Notes: generated from the letters alone by a model not told the origin. A DNA stretch of 33,637 bases from an uncultured Clostridia bacterium (GCA_904393115.1 CAJFMX010000024.1:1-33637); one strand, 5' to 3'; shown: positions 8,313 through 16,288, counted from the first letter of the stretch. Program-made: numbers and translations.

Positions 8313-9170
8313 ATGAATCCCATTACGATGAAAGCGCAGATCGACCCGCTGCTGCTCGCGGCGCTGCGGGAGGATATTTCGAATGAGGACGTGAGCACGA
8401 ACGCCGTCATCCGCGAGGAGACGCCGGGCGAGGTGGAGCTGCTGGCCAAGCAGGACGGCGTCATCGCCGGGCTGGACGTGTTCGCGCGCGTGTTCACCCT
8501 GCTGGACGAGCGGACGGAGGTGACCTTCCTCTGCAAGGACGGGGACGCGGTGCGTAGCGGCCAGCTCCTGGGCCGCGTGCGGGGCGACATCCGCGTGCTG
8601 CTCTCCGGCGAGCGCGTGGCGCTGAACCTCCTGCAGCGCATGAGCGGCATCGCCACCTGCGCGCGGGAGATGGCCGCCGCCCTGCAGGGCACGAACACCC
8701 GCCTGCTGGACACCCGCAAGACCACGCCGGGCCTGCGCATCCTGGAGAAGTACGCGGTGCGCGTCGGCGGCGGGTACAACCACCGCTTCAACCTCTCCGA
8801 CGGCATTTTGCTCAAGGACAACCACATCGCCGCGGCCGGCGGCGTGCGGGAGGCCGTGCGCCTGGCCCGGGAGTACGCGCCCTTCCTGCAGAAGGTCGAG
8901 GTCGAGGTGGAGACCCTCGAGATGGTGGATGAGGCGGTCGCCGCGGGCGCGGACGTCATCATGCTGGACAATATGTCGGTCGAGGACATGCGGGAGGCCG
9001 TGCGCCGCATCGCGGGCCGCGCGCAGACCGAGTGCTCCGGCAACGTCACGCGGGAGAAGCTGCAGGCCCTGGCGGACATCGGCGTGGACTACATCTCCAG
9101 CGGCGCGCTCACGCACTCCGCGCCGATCCTGGACATCTCCATGAAACACCTGCGCAGAATCCCGGCCTAG
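8313..9170 (+). CDS. nadC: Nicotinate-nucleotide pyrophosphorylase (quinolinate phosphoribosyltransferase)
   Basis: The 285-residue enzyme converts quinolinate and PRPP to nicotinate mononucleotide with loss of CO2, feeding NAD synthesis. Motifs are SGERVALNLLQRMSGIAT (98-115), DTRKTTPGLR (133-142), GGGYNHRFNLSDGILLKDNH (152-171) and the barrel strands VEVEVET and ADVIMLDNM; C-terminal SSGALTHSAP matches the phosphate-binding end. Its start is an ATG at 8313 with AAGGAAGGAAA upstream. It has its own promoter and terminator, so it is monocistronic here. nadA and nadB, its frequent partners, are not in the window. Confidence 0.97.
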   Translation: MNPITMKAQIDPLLLAALREDISNEDVSTNAVIREETPGEVELLAKQDGVIAGLDVFARVFTLLDERTEVTFLCKDGDAVRSGQLLGRVRGDIRVLLSGERVALNLLQRMSGIATCAREMAAALQGTNTRLLDTRKTTPGLRILEKYAVRVGGGYNHRFNLSDGILLKDNHIAAAGGVREAVRLAREYAPFLQKVEVEVETLEMVDEAVAAGADVIMLDNMSVEDMREAVRRIAGRAQTECSGNVTREKLQALADIGVDYISSGALTHSAPILDISMKHLRRIPA

Positions 9171-9186
9171 TCCCTGGTTAGCGTCC

Positions 9187-9215
9187 CCCCGGAAGGAAAC
9201 TTCCGGGGTTTTTTT
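9187..9215 (+). terminator. Intrinsic terminator after nadC
   Basis: Perfect 9-bp stem CCCCGGAAG / CTTCCGGGG with a GAAA tetraloop followed by seven T. Confidence 0.93.
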
Positions 9216-9305
9216 CTGGGCGGACGCGGAGGAAGCCGAAAAACCGAGACCGAGAATTAACAAAAAATCAACAAAAGAGAAGCGCGAAGAGGGAGGGCTT
9301 CCAGG

Positions 9306-9323
9306 GGATTTTCCCGAAAATCC
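9306..9323. promoter_or_regulatory. 18-bp inverted repeat upstream of the ABC promoter
   Basis: GGATTTTC and GAAAATCC flank a CC centre, 53 bases upstream of the -35. It lies in an AT-richer stretch (9240-9420) between the nadC terminator and the sugar-transporter promoter. Location suits an activator site or a second operator; the regulator is unknown. Confidence 0.35.
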
Positions 9324-9375
9324 GGGAATCCTCCGGAATCTTCATTCACATCGCACAAAAATTCTTCATAGATTC

Positions 9376-9404
9376 TTGACAGTAATCACGAATCGTGATA
9401 ACAT
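9376..9404 (+). promoter_or_regulatory. Promoter of the sugar ABC importer operon
   Basis: TTGACA (9376-9381), 17 bases, TAACAT (9399-9404). The -35 is perfect and the -10 moderate. The leader to the first gene is about 120 bases. Confidence 0.75.
9385..9399. promoter_or_regulatory. Palindromic operator between -35 and -10
   Basis: ATCACGA and TCGTGAT flank a single A, giving a 15-bp inverted repeat that fills the promoter spacer. This is the classic placement for a repressor that blocks RNA polymerase. The cognate regulator gene is not in the window. Confidence 0.6.
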
Positions 9405-9529
9405 ACATTCAACAAATGTGAACGGATTTGCATAACACAGGCGCACCCAAACCACCACGCCCACCCGGCGAGCGGGAACCGCGGGTTTCCCGCGCCTAAG
9501 GGGAGGAGACGACGAAGGAGGAATGAATC

Positions 9530-10483
9530 TTGACGGCTCGATCGGTCAAGGCAGGGCGCAGGCCTTTCAAAAAGACGCTGCGCGTGATGTGGGACTACCG
9601 TTGGATCTACCTGATGCTGCTGCCATGTATGGCGTTCTTCATCATCTTCAAGTATGTCCCCATGTACGGCATCCAGCTCGCGTTCAAGGACTACGTCATC
9701 AAGGGCATCGCGGCGAGCCCGTGGAACAACTTCGAGCACTTCAAGTACATGATGACCGAGCCGGAGTTCCTGCCCGCGCTGCGGAACACGCTGATCATCT
9801 CCTTCTACCGGATTCTGTTCGGGTTCCCGTTCCCGATCCTGCTGGCGATCATGATCAACGAGGTCTACATGCCGCGCTATAAGCGGGTATTGCAGACGAT
9901 CTATACGTTCCCGCACTTTCTGACCTGGGTCGTCATGGCGGGCATCATGCTGAACCTGCTGGGTTCGACGGGCATGGTGCGCAAGGTGGCGGAGATCTTC
10001 GTGCCGGGCATCGGCGACAACTGGAACCTGCTCTACAACAAGGCGGCCTTCCGAAGCCTGCTGGTCATTTCGGACATCTGGAAGGAGGCCGGGTGGGGCA
10101 CGATCATCTACCTTGCGGCGATTGCGGGCATCGACCAGTCGCTCTACGAAGCGGCGACGATCGACGGCTGCAACCGCTGGCAGAAGATCTGGTACATCAC
10201 GCTGCCAGGTATTGTGAACATGATCGCCATCCAGTTCGTGCTGCGCGTGGGCGCGGTCATGGAAGGCGGTTTCGACCAGATCTTCAACCTCTACAAGCCC
10301 CCGGTTTATGAGACGGGCGACATCATCGACACCTACATCTACCGCCTGAGCTTCGTGGAGAACACGGGCGTGGACATGGGCTTTACCACGGCCGTCGGTC
10401 TGTTTAAGAACGTGATTAATTTCATTCTGCTCATGGTGGCCAACTTTGTGACCAAGGCGCTTGGGCAGGAAACGGTTCTGTGA
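9530..10483 (+). CDS. Carbohydrate ABC transporter permease, LplB type
   Basis: The 317-residue inner-membrane permease has a cytoplasmic basic N-terminus, about six hydrophobic helices and the EAA loop EAATIDGCNRWQKIWYITLP, which docks the ATPase. The N-terminal pattern WIYLMLLPCMAFFIIFKYVP followed by MYGIQLAFKDY identifies the LplB/polysaccharide branch of the CUT1-like permeases. The start is TTG at 9530, eight bases after AAGGAGG (9515-9521); the ATG at 9523 is in another frame and too close to that site. The second permease and the binding protein follow. No ATPase is encoded nearby, so a shared MsmX-type ATPase is expected. Confidence 0.92.
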   Translation: MTARSVKAGRRPFKKTLRVMWDYRWIYLMLLPCMAFFIIFKYVPMYGIQLAFKDYVIKGIAASPWNNFEHFKYMMTEPEFLPALRNTLIISFYRILFGFPFPILLAIMINEVYMPRYKRVLQTIYTFPHFLTWVVMAGIMLNLLGSTGMVRKVAEIFVPGIGDNWNLLYNKAAFRSLLVISDIWKEAGWGTIIYLAAIAGIDQSLYEAATIDGCNRWQKIWYITLPGIVNMIAIQFVLRVGAVMEGGFDQIFNLYKPPVYETGDIIDTYIYRLSFVENTGVDMGFTTAVGLFKNVINFILLMVANFVTKALGQETVL

Positions 10484-10499
10484 GGAGGGAGGGGCAGAC

Positions 10500-11426
10500 A
10501 TGGCAGAAGTACACGCCCGCGTGGACAAGCACGGCAACGTGCACATCGCAAAGAAGAACAGGATCCGGCGTTTCGGGGTTGCAGACTTCGTACTCCTCGC
10601 CCTGCTGACGCTGTTGGGCCTCATCATACTCTATCCGTTTTACAATGCGATTCTGGTGTCGCTCGTGCCGAACACGGTCTACCTCCGCTATCAGGGCCTG
10701 ATGCTCTGGCCGCCGGAGGTGACGCTGGAGGCCTACAGCTTCACCTTCCAGTCGAGTCTGATCTGGTACGGGTTCAAGAACTCATTCCTGATCACGGTGA
10801 TCGGCACGGTCTACAACATGGTGCTGACGATCCTGTGCGCCTACGCGCTGACAAAGCCCATCCCAGGGGGAAAGGTCATCCGTTTCCTCATCGTCTTTAC
10901 GATGTACTTCTCGGGCGGACTGATCCCGTTCTACCTGCTGATCCGGGATCTGGGGCTGATCGACACGCTATGGAGCATGATCCTGCCCACGGGCATCAAC
11001 ATCATGTACATGCTCATCATCTCGAATTACTTTAAGAGCCTGCCGCCCGCGCTGGAGGAGAGCGCCAAGATCGACGGCGCGACGGACCTGCGCATCCTCT
11101 GGAGCGTGATCCTGCCGCTGTCGCTGCCGCTGCTGGCCACCTTCACCCTCTACTACGCGGTGGAGCGCTGGAACGAGTGGTACAACGCCATGCTCTTTGT
11201 CAAAAACGTGGAGAACTGGCCGCTGCAGAACGTGTTGCGCACGATCATCAACGACGTCAACATGATGGCCACGCAGAACATTCCCGGCCAGGCCAAACCC
11301 GACATCAAGGGCGACGCGATCAAGATGAGCTCGATCATCATCGGCATGGCGCCGATCATGTGCCTGTATCCGTTCCTGCAGCGGTACTTCCTCTCCGGCA
11401 TGACGCTGGGGGCGGTCAAGGAGTAG
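10500..11426 (+). CDS. Carbohydrate ABC transporter permease, YtcP type
   Basis: The 308-residue partner permease starts at the ATG at 10500, preceded by GAGGAGGGAGG, 16 bases after the first permease. Hydrophobic helices begin with FVLLALLTLLGLIILYPFYN (about 29-48); the motif YFSGGLIPFYLLIRDLGL is typical of YtcP proteins and the EAA-like loop reads EESAKIDGATDLRILW with SVILPLSLP after it. It forms a heterodimeric channel with the upstream permease. The ending FLSGMTLGAVKE is the family C-terminus. Likely cargo is an oligosaccharide or polysaccharide fragment; the exact sugar cannot be read from sequence. Confidence 0.92.
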   Translation: MAEVHARVDKHGNVHIAKKNRIRRFGVADFVLLALLTLLGLIILYPFYNAILVSLVPNTVYLRYQGLMLWPPEVTLEAYSFTFQSSLIWYGFKNSFLITVIGTVYNMVLTILCAYALTKPIPGGKVIRFLIVFTMYFSGGLIPFYLLIRDLGLIDTLWSMILPTGINIMYMLIISNYFKSLPPALEESAKIDGATDLRILWSVILPLSLPLLATFTLYYAVERWNEWYNAMLFVKNVENWPLQNVLRTIINDVNMMATQNIPGQAKPDIKGDAIKMSSIIIGMAPIMCLYPFLQRYFLSGMTLGAVKE

Positions 11427-11511
11427 GCGCAGGCGTATCCGCGATGCGACCCCGCGAAGAGACGAGCGGGATGGCATAAAAGGGAAACCAAACACCAAAG
11501 GAGGAGAAGTC

Positions 11512-13161
11512 ATGAAGAAGCTGTTGACCCTGGTGCTGGCGCTGTTGATGGTGCTGTCGCTTGTGGCCTGCTCGCCGGCGGAAACGCCCGCCGAGAGCCC
11601 TGCGGACACCGCGGGCGCCGAGAGCCCGGCAAGCGACGGCGGCGACGCGGCCGAGGAGCCCGCGGAGGGCTCGGAGCTGGAGCCCGTCGTGCTCTCGCAG
11701 AACGTGCTGGAAGCGGAAAAGCACGGCAACCATGCGCGCAATGAGTTCGTCAAGGAGAAGTTCAACCTGACGTACGAGTACATCCCGGTTTCCTGGGGCG
11801 ACTGGAATGAGAAGATCCGCACCTGGGTCTCCACCGACGACGCGCCCGACCTGATCAACTGGGACCTGAAGGCGGCCAGCTCCACCGAGTACTTCGACTG
11901 GGCCAAGCAGGGCGCCTTCGCCCCGATCACCGAGGAAGCGGTGGCCCCCTATGAGGAGCTGTACTCCTTCTACCAGACCTCGGAATCCGTTGCGGCCTAC
12001 AAGGTGGACGGCGAGCTCTACTGCTGGCCGGCAAACCGCAACAACCCTCCGGAGATCGACAACGTCTACACCTCCTACTACGTCATCCGCAAAGACTGGG
12101 CCGAGGCCGTCGGTCTCTACCAGGAGGATGACGAGTACACCTGGGAAGAGTGGAAGGAACTGCTCCGCGCCATCATTGCGCAGGACCCCGGCGGAAACGG
12201 CGCCTCGAACGCGGGCATCGTCCTGCCGACCTGGGGCTTCCCCAACGGCGCGGTGACGTTCCTGAACGCGCCGGCGGCCGAGGGCAACGAGACCTGCTCC
12301 TACATCAAGGTGGACGGGCAGTACGTCTGGCCGGCCGCGACGGAGGAGTACAAGGCGGCGGTCGTGGAGACCTACAACATGTACCAGGAAGGTCTCATCT
12401 ACCGCGACAACATCTCCTTTACCGGAACGGAGTCTGACGACATGTTCAAGGCGGGCCTTGCCTTTGCGGCCTACAACGTGGCGGGCTCCATGAACAGCTG
12501 GACCACGGACATGATCCGCGACGGCATCATCGACGAGCGCGGCGACGTGGCCCCGGCGGTGGTCTACGGCATGGACGGCAAGTGGTACATGACCCAGACC
12601 GAGGACTACTGGACGGTCACGGCCTTCAACCACAACATTACCGATGTGGAAATGGACCGCGCGCTGATGTTCTGGAACTACCTGAACACCACCGAGGGCA
12701 TCCGTCTGCGCTGGCTGGGCATCGAGGGCGTGGACTATGAAGTGACCGGCCCGAACCCCGAGGACGTGGAGATCCTCTGGGAGTACGACGAGGAGACCGA
12801 GACCTACATCAGCCCCTACGTCAACGACGCCTTTAACGAGGCGAGCCCCGCGGGCCTGGCCCCGACCGGCAACCCGGCGGAGATCCAGTTCCAGTACGAC
12901 CTGCAGCAGATCGTTTGGGACAAGATGGCTGAGGGCAAGGCGACCATCAAGGAGCTGGACTACGAGATGAGCGTCTTCTCCGGCCCGAACAAGGACCGCT
13001 ACGGCACCTTTGGCTCCGACGCCAAGGAGCGCATGACGCAGATCCTGGCCGATCCCAACTGCGACCCCGCAGCCGAATGGGATGCCTTCATCGAGGAAAT
13101 GATGCCGCGCGTGCAGCCCGTGCTCGACGAACTGAACGCAGGCCTGGCCAACGCGGAATAG
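11512..13161 (+). CDS. Extracellular solute-binding lipoprotein of the sugar ABC importer
   Basis: The 549-residue lipoprotein has a signal peptide with lipobox LVAC (Cys20), followed by an acidic Ala/Pro/Glu-rich linker (21-60), then a large binding domain. It is of the 500-550-residue LplA/LipO type that accompanies LplB/YtcP permeases. AAAGGAGGAGAAGTC precedes the ATG at 11512. Multiple Trp/Tyr residues (for example SWGDWNEKIRTW and YCWPANRNNPPE) suit stacking on sugar rings. It is the last gene of the operon and is followed by a strong terminator. The linker shows that the domain is held off the membrane. Substrate is inferred only as a carbohydrate. Confidence 0.92.
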   Translation: MKKLLTLVLALLMVLSLVACSPAETPAESPADTAGAESPASDGGDAAEEPAEGSELEPVVLSQNVLEAEKHGNHARNEFVKEKFNLTYEYIPVSWGDWNEKIRTWVSTDDAPDLINWDLKAASSTEYFDWAKQGAFAPITEEAVAPYEELYSFYQTSESVAAYKVDGELYCWPANRNNPPEIDNVYTSYYVIRKDWAEAVGLYQEDDEYTWEEWKELLRAIIAQDPGGNGASNAGIVLPTWGFPNGAVTFLNAPAAEGNETCSYIKVDGQYVWPAATEEYKAAVVETYNMYQEGLIYRDNISFTGTESDDMFKAGLAFAAYNVAGSMNSWTTDMIRDGIIDERGDVAPAVVYGMDGKWYMTQTEDYWTVTAFNHNITDVEMDRALMFWNYLNTTEGIRLRWLGIEGVDYEVTGPNPEDVEILWEYDEETETYISPYVNDAFNEASPAGLAPTGNPAEIQFQYDLQQIVWDKMAEGKATIKELDYEMSVFSGPNKDRYGTFGSDAKERMTQILADPNCDPAAEWDAFIEEMMPRVQPVLDELNAGLANAE

Positions 13162-13171
13162 AGGTTTGCCA

Positions 13172-13209
13172 AGAAGGGATTGCGGCGATGCCGCAGTCCC
13201 TTCTTTTTT
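13172..13209 (+). terminator. Intrinsic terminator of the sugar ABC operon
   Basis: A 15-bp stem (13172-13186 with 13190-13204, one T-G pair) with a GAT loop and a run of six T. Confidence 0.93.
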
Positions 13210-13274
13210 CTGCGCCGTCGCGGTGAAGCGCGGGAGACGACTGCCTCGTATTATAGTGTGAACCGCGTGAAAAG

Positions 13275-13289
13275 CCGCGTTTAACGCGG
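13275..13289. promoter_or_regulatory. Palindrome upstream of the -35
   Basis: CCGCGTT and AACGCGG flank a single T, ending 6 bases before the -35 at 13296. A related half site, CCGCGTGAA, lies at 13263. Candidate regulator binding site for the gene at 13396. Confidence 0.45.
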
Positions 13290-13295
13290 GGTTGC

Positions 13296-13324
13296 TTGAC
13301 AAAGAGGGCAGCGGCAAATAAAAT
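13296..13324 (+). promoter_or_regulatory. Strong promoter of the surface/tail protein gene
   Basis: TTGACA (13296-13301), 17 bases, TAAAAT (13319-13324). Transcription should begin near 13331. Confidence 0.8.
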
Positions 13325-13338
13325 AGGAAGGTAAATTC

Positions 13339-13395
13339 ATGCAGCGGCTTCCCGCCGCGGTGAGGAGGTGACGGGCGTCAAGCGCCCGTTTGCAT
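13339..13395 (+). promoter_or_regulatory. Structured leader with 10-codon ORF and a looped ribosome binding site
   Basis: An ATG at 13339 opens a 10-codon frame (MQRLPAAVRR) ending at TGA 13369-13371. The main Shine-Dalgarno sequence AGGAGGTGA (13363-13371) is a nine-base match to 16S rRNA but lies 24 bases from the ATG at 13396. A 7-bp hairpin (ACGGGCG 13371-13377 with CGCCCGT 13383-13389) fills this gap and would shorten the distance to normal. A 5-bp GCGGC/GCCGC hairpin lies on the other side (13344-13358). Whether the small ORF is translated is uncertain because its own ribosome site overlaps the predicted transcript start. Confidence 0.5.
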
Positions 13396-15540
13396 ATGGA
13401 GAAACAAAAATCGGCACCCCGGCGCACCGGAGCCCGGCAAACCGCCCGGGCGGCGCTGGCGCTGCTGCTCCTGATGGGGGCGCTGTCCCTGCTGCTGCAG
13501 CCGGCCCGGGCGTCAGTCTGGCAGGACGGGATCTGGCAGGGGGAGAGCGTAGCCCTGACCACGGACGACGGCTTCATCGTCTCCGCGCAGGAGGACACCG
13601 CGGATTTTTCCGCGGAGTTTAAGCCTGCGGAAAACCAGGACGGCTACGTCGTGCTGGAGATCGACGTCTCCGTGCGCAACGGCGCGACCGGACAGACGAT
13701 CCAGGACCTGGAATTCCGATACGAAAACGAGTTGATCGCCTCCGTGGAGAGCGTGAACGCGTGCAGCAGCACCTTTGTGCGGTCCAACGCGCTGCACATG
13801 AGCCTGCAGTCCATGACTGCGGACCTGGAGATCGAGGTCAGCTACACGGATTTTGACGGCAAGACCGTGACGCGCAGCATGTGGGTGAGTCCGCTTTCGG
13901 CAGATCCGCAGATCAACTTCACGCGCACGGCCTCGGCCACAAGCGCCGCGCAGGGCGAGACCGTGACCCTGACCTATCGCGTGGCCAACGAGGGCAGCGT
14001 GACCCTGCGGGACGTGCAGGTCTACGACGACATGCCGGGCGTGGGCCTTGTGGGCACGATCGATTCGCTCTACCCCGGAAATATGCGCGAGCTGACGGTG
14101 CAGGTGATCGTGGACGAGGACAAGACGAGCAGCCCGCGCCTGACCTACCACACGGACGCGCAGAGCCAGAGCACGGTCTACGTGTTGGAAAACCTGCAGA
14201 TCGTGGTCTATAACCCGAACCTCACCGTGACGCTCAAGGCGGACGATTCGCTCGTGGACGCGGGGCAGAGCGTGACGCTGGTTTGCAACGTGGTCAACGA
14301 CGGGAACGTGGACTTCTCCAGCGCCACGATCACGGACGAGACGCTGGGCACGATCATCGAGGGCGCGACCATTGAAGCAGGGAAGGCGTACAGCTGGAAC
14401 AAAGTAATCAAGCCCGTGGAGACCCTGAGCTACGCCTTCACCGTGCGCGCCGTGGATGCGGACGGCAAAACCTATGAAAAGCAGTCCAACGCGGTGCGCG
14501 TGGAGGTAGAGGGCGTGGGCGCGACGGCCACGGCCGAGGACCTGCAGGTCTCCGTGACGGCGAACACCCCGCACCTGGACGCCCCGGGCGAGGTGACGTT
14601 CAACCTCGTGCTGCGCAACGCGGGCGTGGGCACGATCTCGGGCGTCACGGTGACGGACCGCGCGGGCGAGGTGGTGGAGACGATCTCCGCCCTGCCCAGC
14701 GGCGACCAGGTCCTGCCCATCGCCGTGCAGGTGAACGAGACCGGGGAGTACTTCTTCTCCGTGGAGGGGACGCTCTCGGACGGGAGCACGGTGCAGCGCA
14801 TCACCACCCCGGTGACCATTGAGGTCGGCGAACCGCTGACGGCTTCGCCCGCGGCATCTCTGGATGCCAACGCCGCGCTGACGCTCGCGCCCACCCCCAC
14901 GCCGCTCATGGCCGTCAGCGGCGAAGGCGGCATCTCGCCCTGGCTGCTGATGCTGCTGATCTGCATCGCCTTGCTGATCGTGGCCTGCGTGCTGGTGCTC
15001 ATCTGGCTGCAGGTGCGCGCCGGACGCCGCCGCGCCCAGGAGGAGGAAGAGGAGGCGGAGCTTCAGGCCGAGCGCGACCGCCTGCGCCGCCGCGAGGAGG
15101 CGATGCGGGAGCCGAACTACGGCCGGGAGCAGAACTACGGCGGGGAGCCGAACCTCGGCGGGGAGAACGCGGAGTACCCGGGAAATGCGTATCGAGACGG
15201 GGCGTCGAACTTCGGTGCCTACGGTGCGGACGACGACCCGTATGGATTCCGGGACGAGATCCGGCGGGCCGCAACGGAATACTCGCGCGTCCAAGACCCG
15301 GTGCGGGCCCCAGACCCGGTGCGGGCTCCAAACCCGGTGCGGGCCCCAGACCCGGTGCGGACTCCCCGCCGCCCGGCTCGGATGCAGGACCCGCTGGACG
15401 ACGACGAGGACATCGCAACGGTCTATAAGTCGGGCCCGCGGCAGAGCGCGGCGGACGACGACGCGCCCACGGTCTACCGGGACGGCCGCCGCAGCGGCGA
15501 ACCCCAGAGGGGCGAGCCCCGCACGCGGCGCAACGATTGA
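13396..15540 (+). CDS. Membrane-anchored protein with extracellular beta-sandwich repeats and repetitive cytoplasmic tail
   Basis: The 714-residue protein has a signal peptide (hydrophobic 19-35, likely cleavage after ARA at 39). Residues about 40-500 are beta-rich, with repeated segments of the CARDB/DUF11 adhesion type (GETVTLTYRVANEGSVTLRD, GQSVTLVCNVVNDGNVDFSS, GEVTFNLVLRNAGVGTISGV). A Thr/Pro linker (APTPTPL) and a helix at about 515-540 follow, then a charged coiled segment. The tail has NYGGEPN-like repeats, four DPVRAP units, and two acidic-TVY motifs (DEDIATVYK, DDDAPTVYRD) that could be phosphosites. The ATG at 13396 is chosen over the TTG at 13390 because of the looped ribosome site. 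It has its own promoter and terminator. It looks like a surface protein with an internal scaffold; function unknown. Confidence 0.82.
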   Translation: MEKQKSAPRRTGARQTARAALALLLLMGALSLLLQPARASVWQDGIWQGESVALTTDDGFIVSAQEDTADFSAEFKPAENQDGYVVLEIDVSVRNGATGQTIQDLEFRYENELIASVESVNACSSTFVRSNALHMSLQSMTADLEIEVSYTDFDGKTVTRSMWVSPLSADPQINFTRTASATSAAQGETVTLTYRVANEGSVTLRDVQVYDDMPGVGLVGTIDSLYPGNMRELTVQVIVDEDKTSSPRLTYHTDAQSQSTVYVLENLQIVVYNPNLTVTLKADDSLVDAGQSVTLVCNVVNDGNVDFSSATITDETLGTIIEGATIEAGKAYSWNKVIKPVETLSYAFTVRAVDADGKTYEKQSNAVRVEVEGVGATATAEDLQVSVTANTPHLDAPGEVTFNLVLRNAGVGTISGVTVTDRAGEVVETISALPSGDQVLPIAVQVNETGEYFFSVEGTLSDGSTVQRITTPVTIEVGEPLTASPAASLDANAALTLAPTPTPLMAVSGEGGISPWLLMLLICIALLIVACVLVLIWLQVRAGRRRAQEEEEEAELQAERDRLRRREEAMREPNYGREQNYGGEPNLGGENAEYPGNAYRDGASNFGAYGADDDPYGFRDEIRRAATEYSRVQDPVRAPDPVRAPNPVRAPDPVRTPRRPARMQDPLDDDEDIATVYKSGPRQSAADDDAPTVYRDGRRSGEPQRGEPRTRRND
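15295..15366 (+). repeat. Four in-frame 18-bp tandem repeats
   Basis: Units start at 15295, 15313, 15331 and 15349 with the core ACCCGGTGCGG. They encode DPVRAP, DPVRAP, NPVRAP and DPVRTP in the cytoplasmic tail. Confidence 0.92.
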
Positions 15541-15558
15541 CGGACGCGCGGGAAGAAC

Positions 15559-15591
15559 ATGCGGAGCGGCAGGAGCGCGCTCCGCATTTTT
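15559..15591 (+). terminator. Intrinsic terminator of the surface/tail protein gene
   Basis: ATGCGGAGCG (15559-15568) pairs with CGCTCCGCAT (15578-15587), followed by a run of T. Confidence 0.88.
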
Positions 15592-15619
15592 GCGCGCAGA
15601 TGCCCTCGCAGGGAGCGCG

Positions 15620-16236
15620 GACAGCCCGCGAAGGGGGCGAAGTCCCTGGAGGCTGAGCGTTTTGAGCCCAAAGGGCGAAAATAAGCCGGCCGGAATCCTG
15701 GGCCAGCAAAGCTGGCACAGGGCGAAGGCGAAGGGGGCGCGACAGCGCCCCTGGAGGCCGAGCGTTTGGGCCGAATGGCCCAATAAGCCAGCCGGAACCC
15801 TGGGCCAGCAAAGGTGGCACGGCGCGACTGCGAAGGGGGCGAAGCCCCTGAAGGCTGAGCGTTTTGAGCCCAAAGGGCGAAAATAAGCCAGCCGGAACCC
15901 TGGGCCAGCAAAGCTGGCACAGGGCGAAGCCGAAGGGTACGCGCCAGCGGACCTGGAGGCCGAGCGTTTTGAGCCCAAAGGGCAAAAATAAGCCGGCCAG
16001 AACCCTGGGCCCGCAAAGGTGGCACGGCGCGACTGCGAAGGGTCCGCGCCAGCGGACCTGGAGGCCGAGCGTTTTGAGCCCGAAGGGCGAAAATAAGCCG
16101 GCCGGAACCCTGGGCTAGCGAAGCTGGCACAGGGCGACTGCGAAGGGGGCGAAGCCCCTGAAGGCCGAGCGTTTGGGCCGAATGGCCCAATAAGCCGGCC
16201 GGAACGCCGGACCAGCAAAGCTGGTCCGGCGCGAAG
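15620..16236. repeat. Array of six ~100-bp structured repeats
   Basis: The anchor GAGCGTTT recurs at 15655, 15760, 15857, 15962, 16067 and 16167 (spacing 105, 97, 105, 105, 100). Each unit has three potential hairpins. Stem I lies before the anchor, for example GGTCCGC/GCGGACC at 16041-16058. Stem II starts at the anchor and is either GCCC/GGGC or TTGGGCC/GGCCCAA. Stem III is CCAGC AAA GCTGG or variants. Units alternate in type, giving a two-unit higher-order period. Sequence changes in the stems often preserve pairing. Spacings of 97 and 100 break any reading frame, so the open frames crossing it are not genes. No gene lies between 15541 and 16288. Confidence 0.9.
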
Positions 16237-16288
16237 CAGGATTTTGCAGGCGGATGGCGAAAGAAGAGAGAAGGAGGAGGCGTGTGCG

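Noticed and set aside
9523..9882. ATG ORF overlapping the first permease
   Set aside because: The ATG is only one base from the Shine-Dalgarno sequence and in a different frame; the product is a shadow of the permease.
13368..13622. 84-codon ORF starting at the GTG inside the Shine-Dalgarno sequence
   Set aside because: It would use a start within the ribosome binding site and is out of frame with the signal-peptide protein, which has clear domain structure.
15864..16118. Small repetitive protein encoded by the array (SPKGENKPAGTLGQ-type)
   Set aside because: No ribosome binding site, frame not kept across all units, and changes follow stem pairing rather than codons.
15620..16236. CRISPR array
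   Set aside because: Units are about 100 bp without unique spacers, and no cas gene is present.
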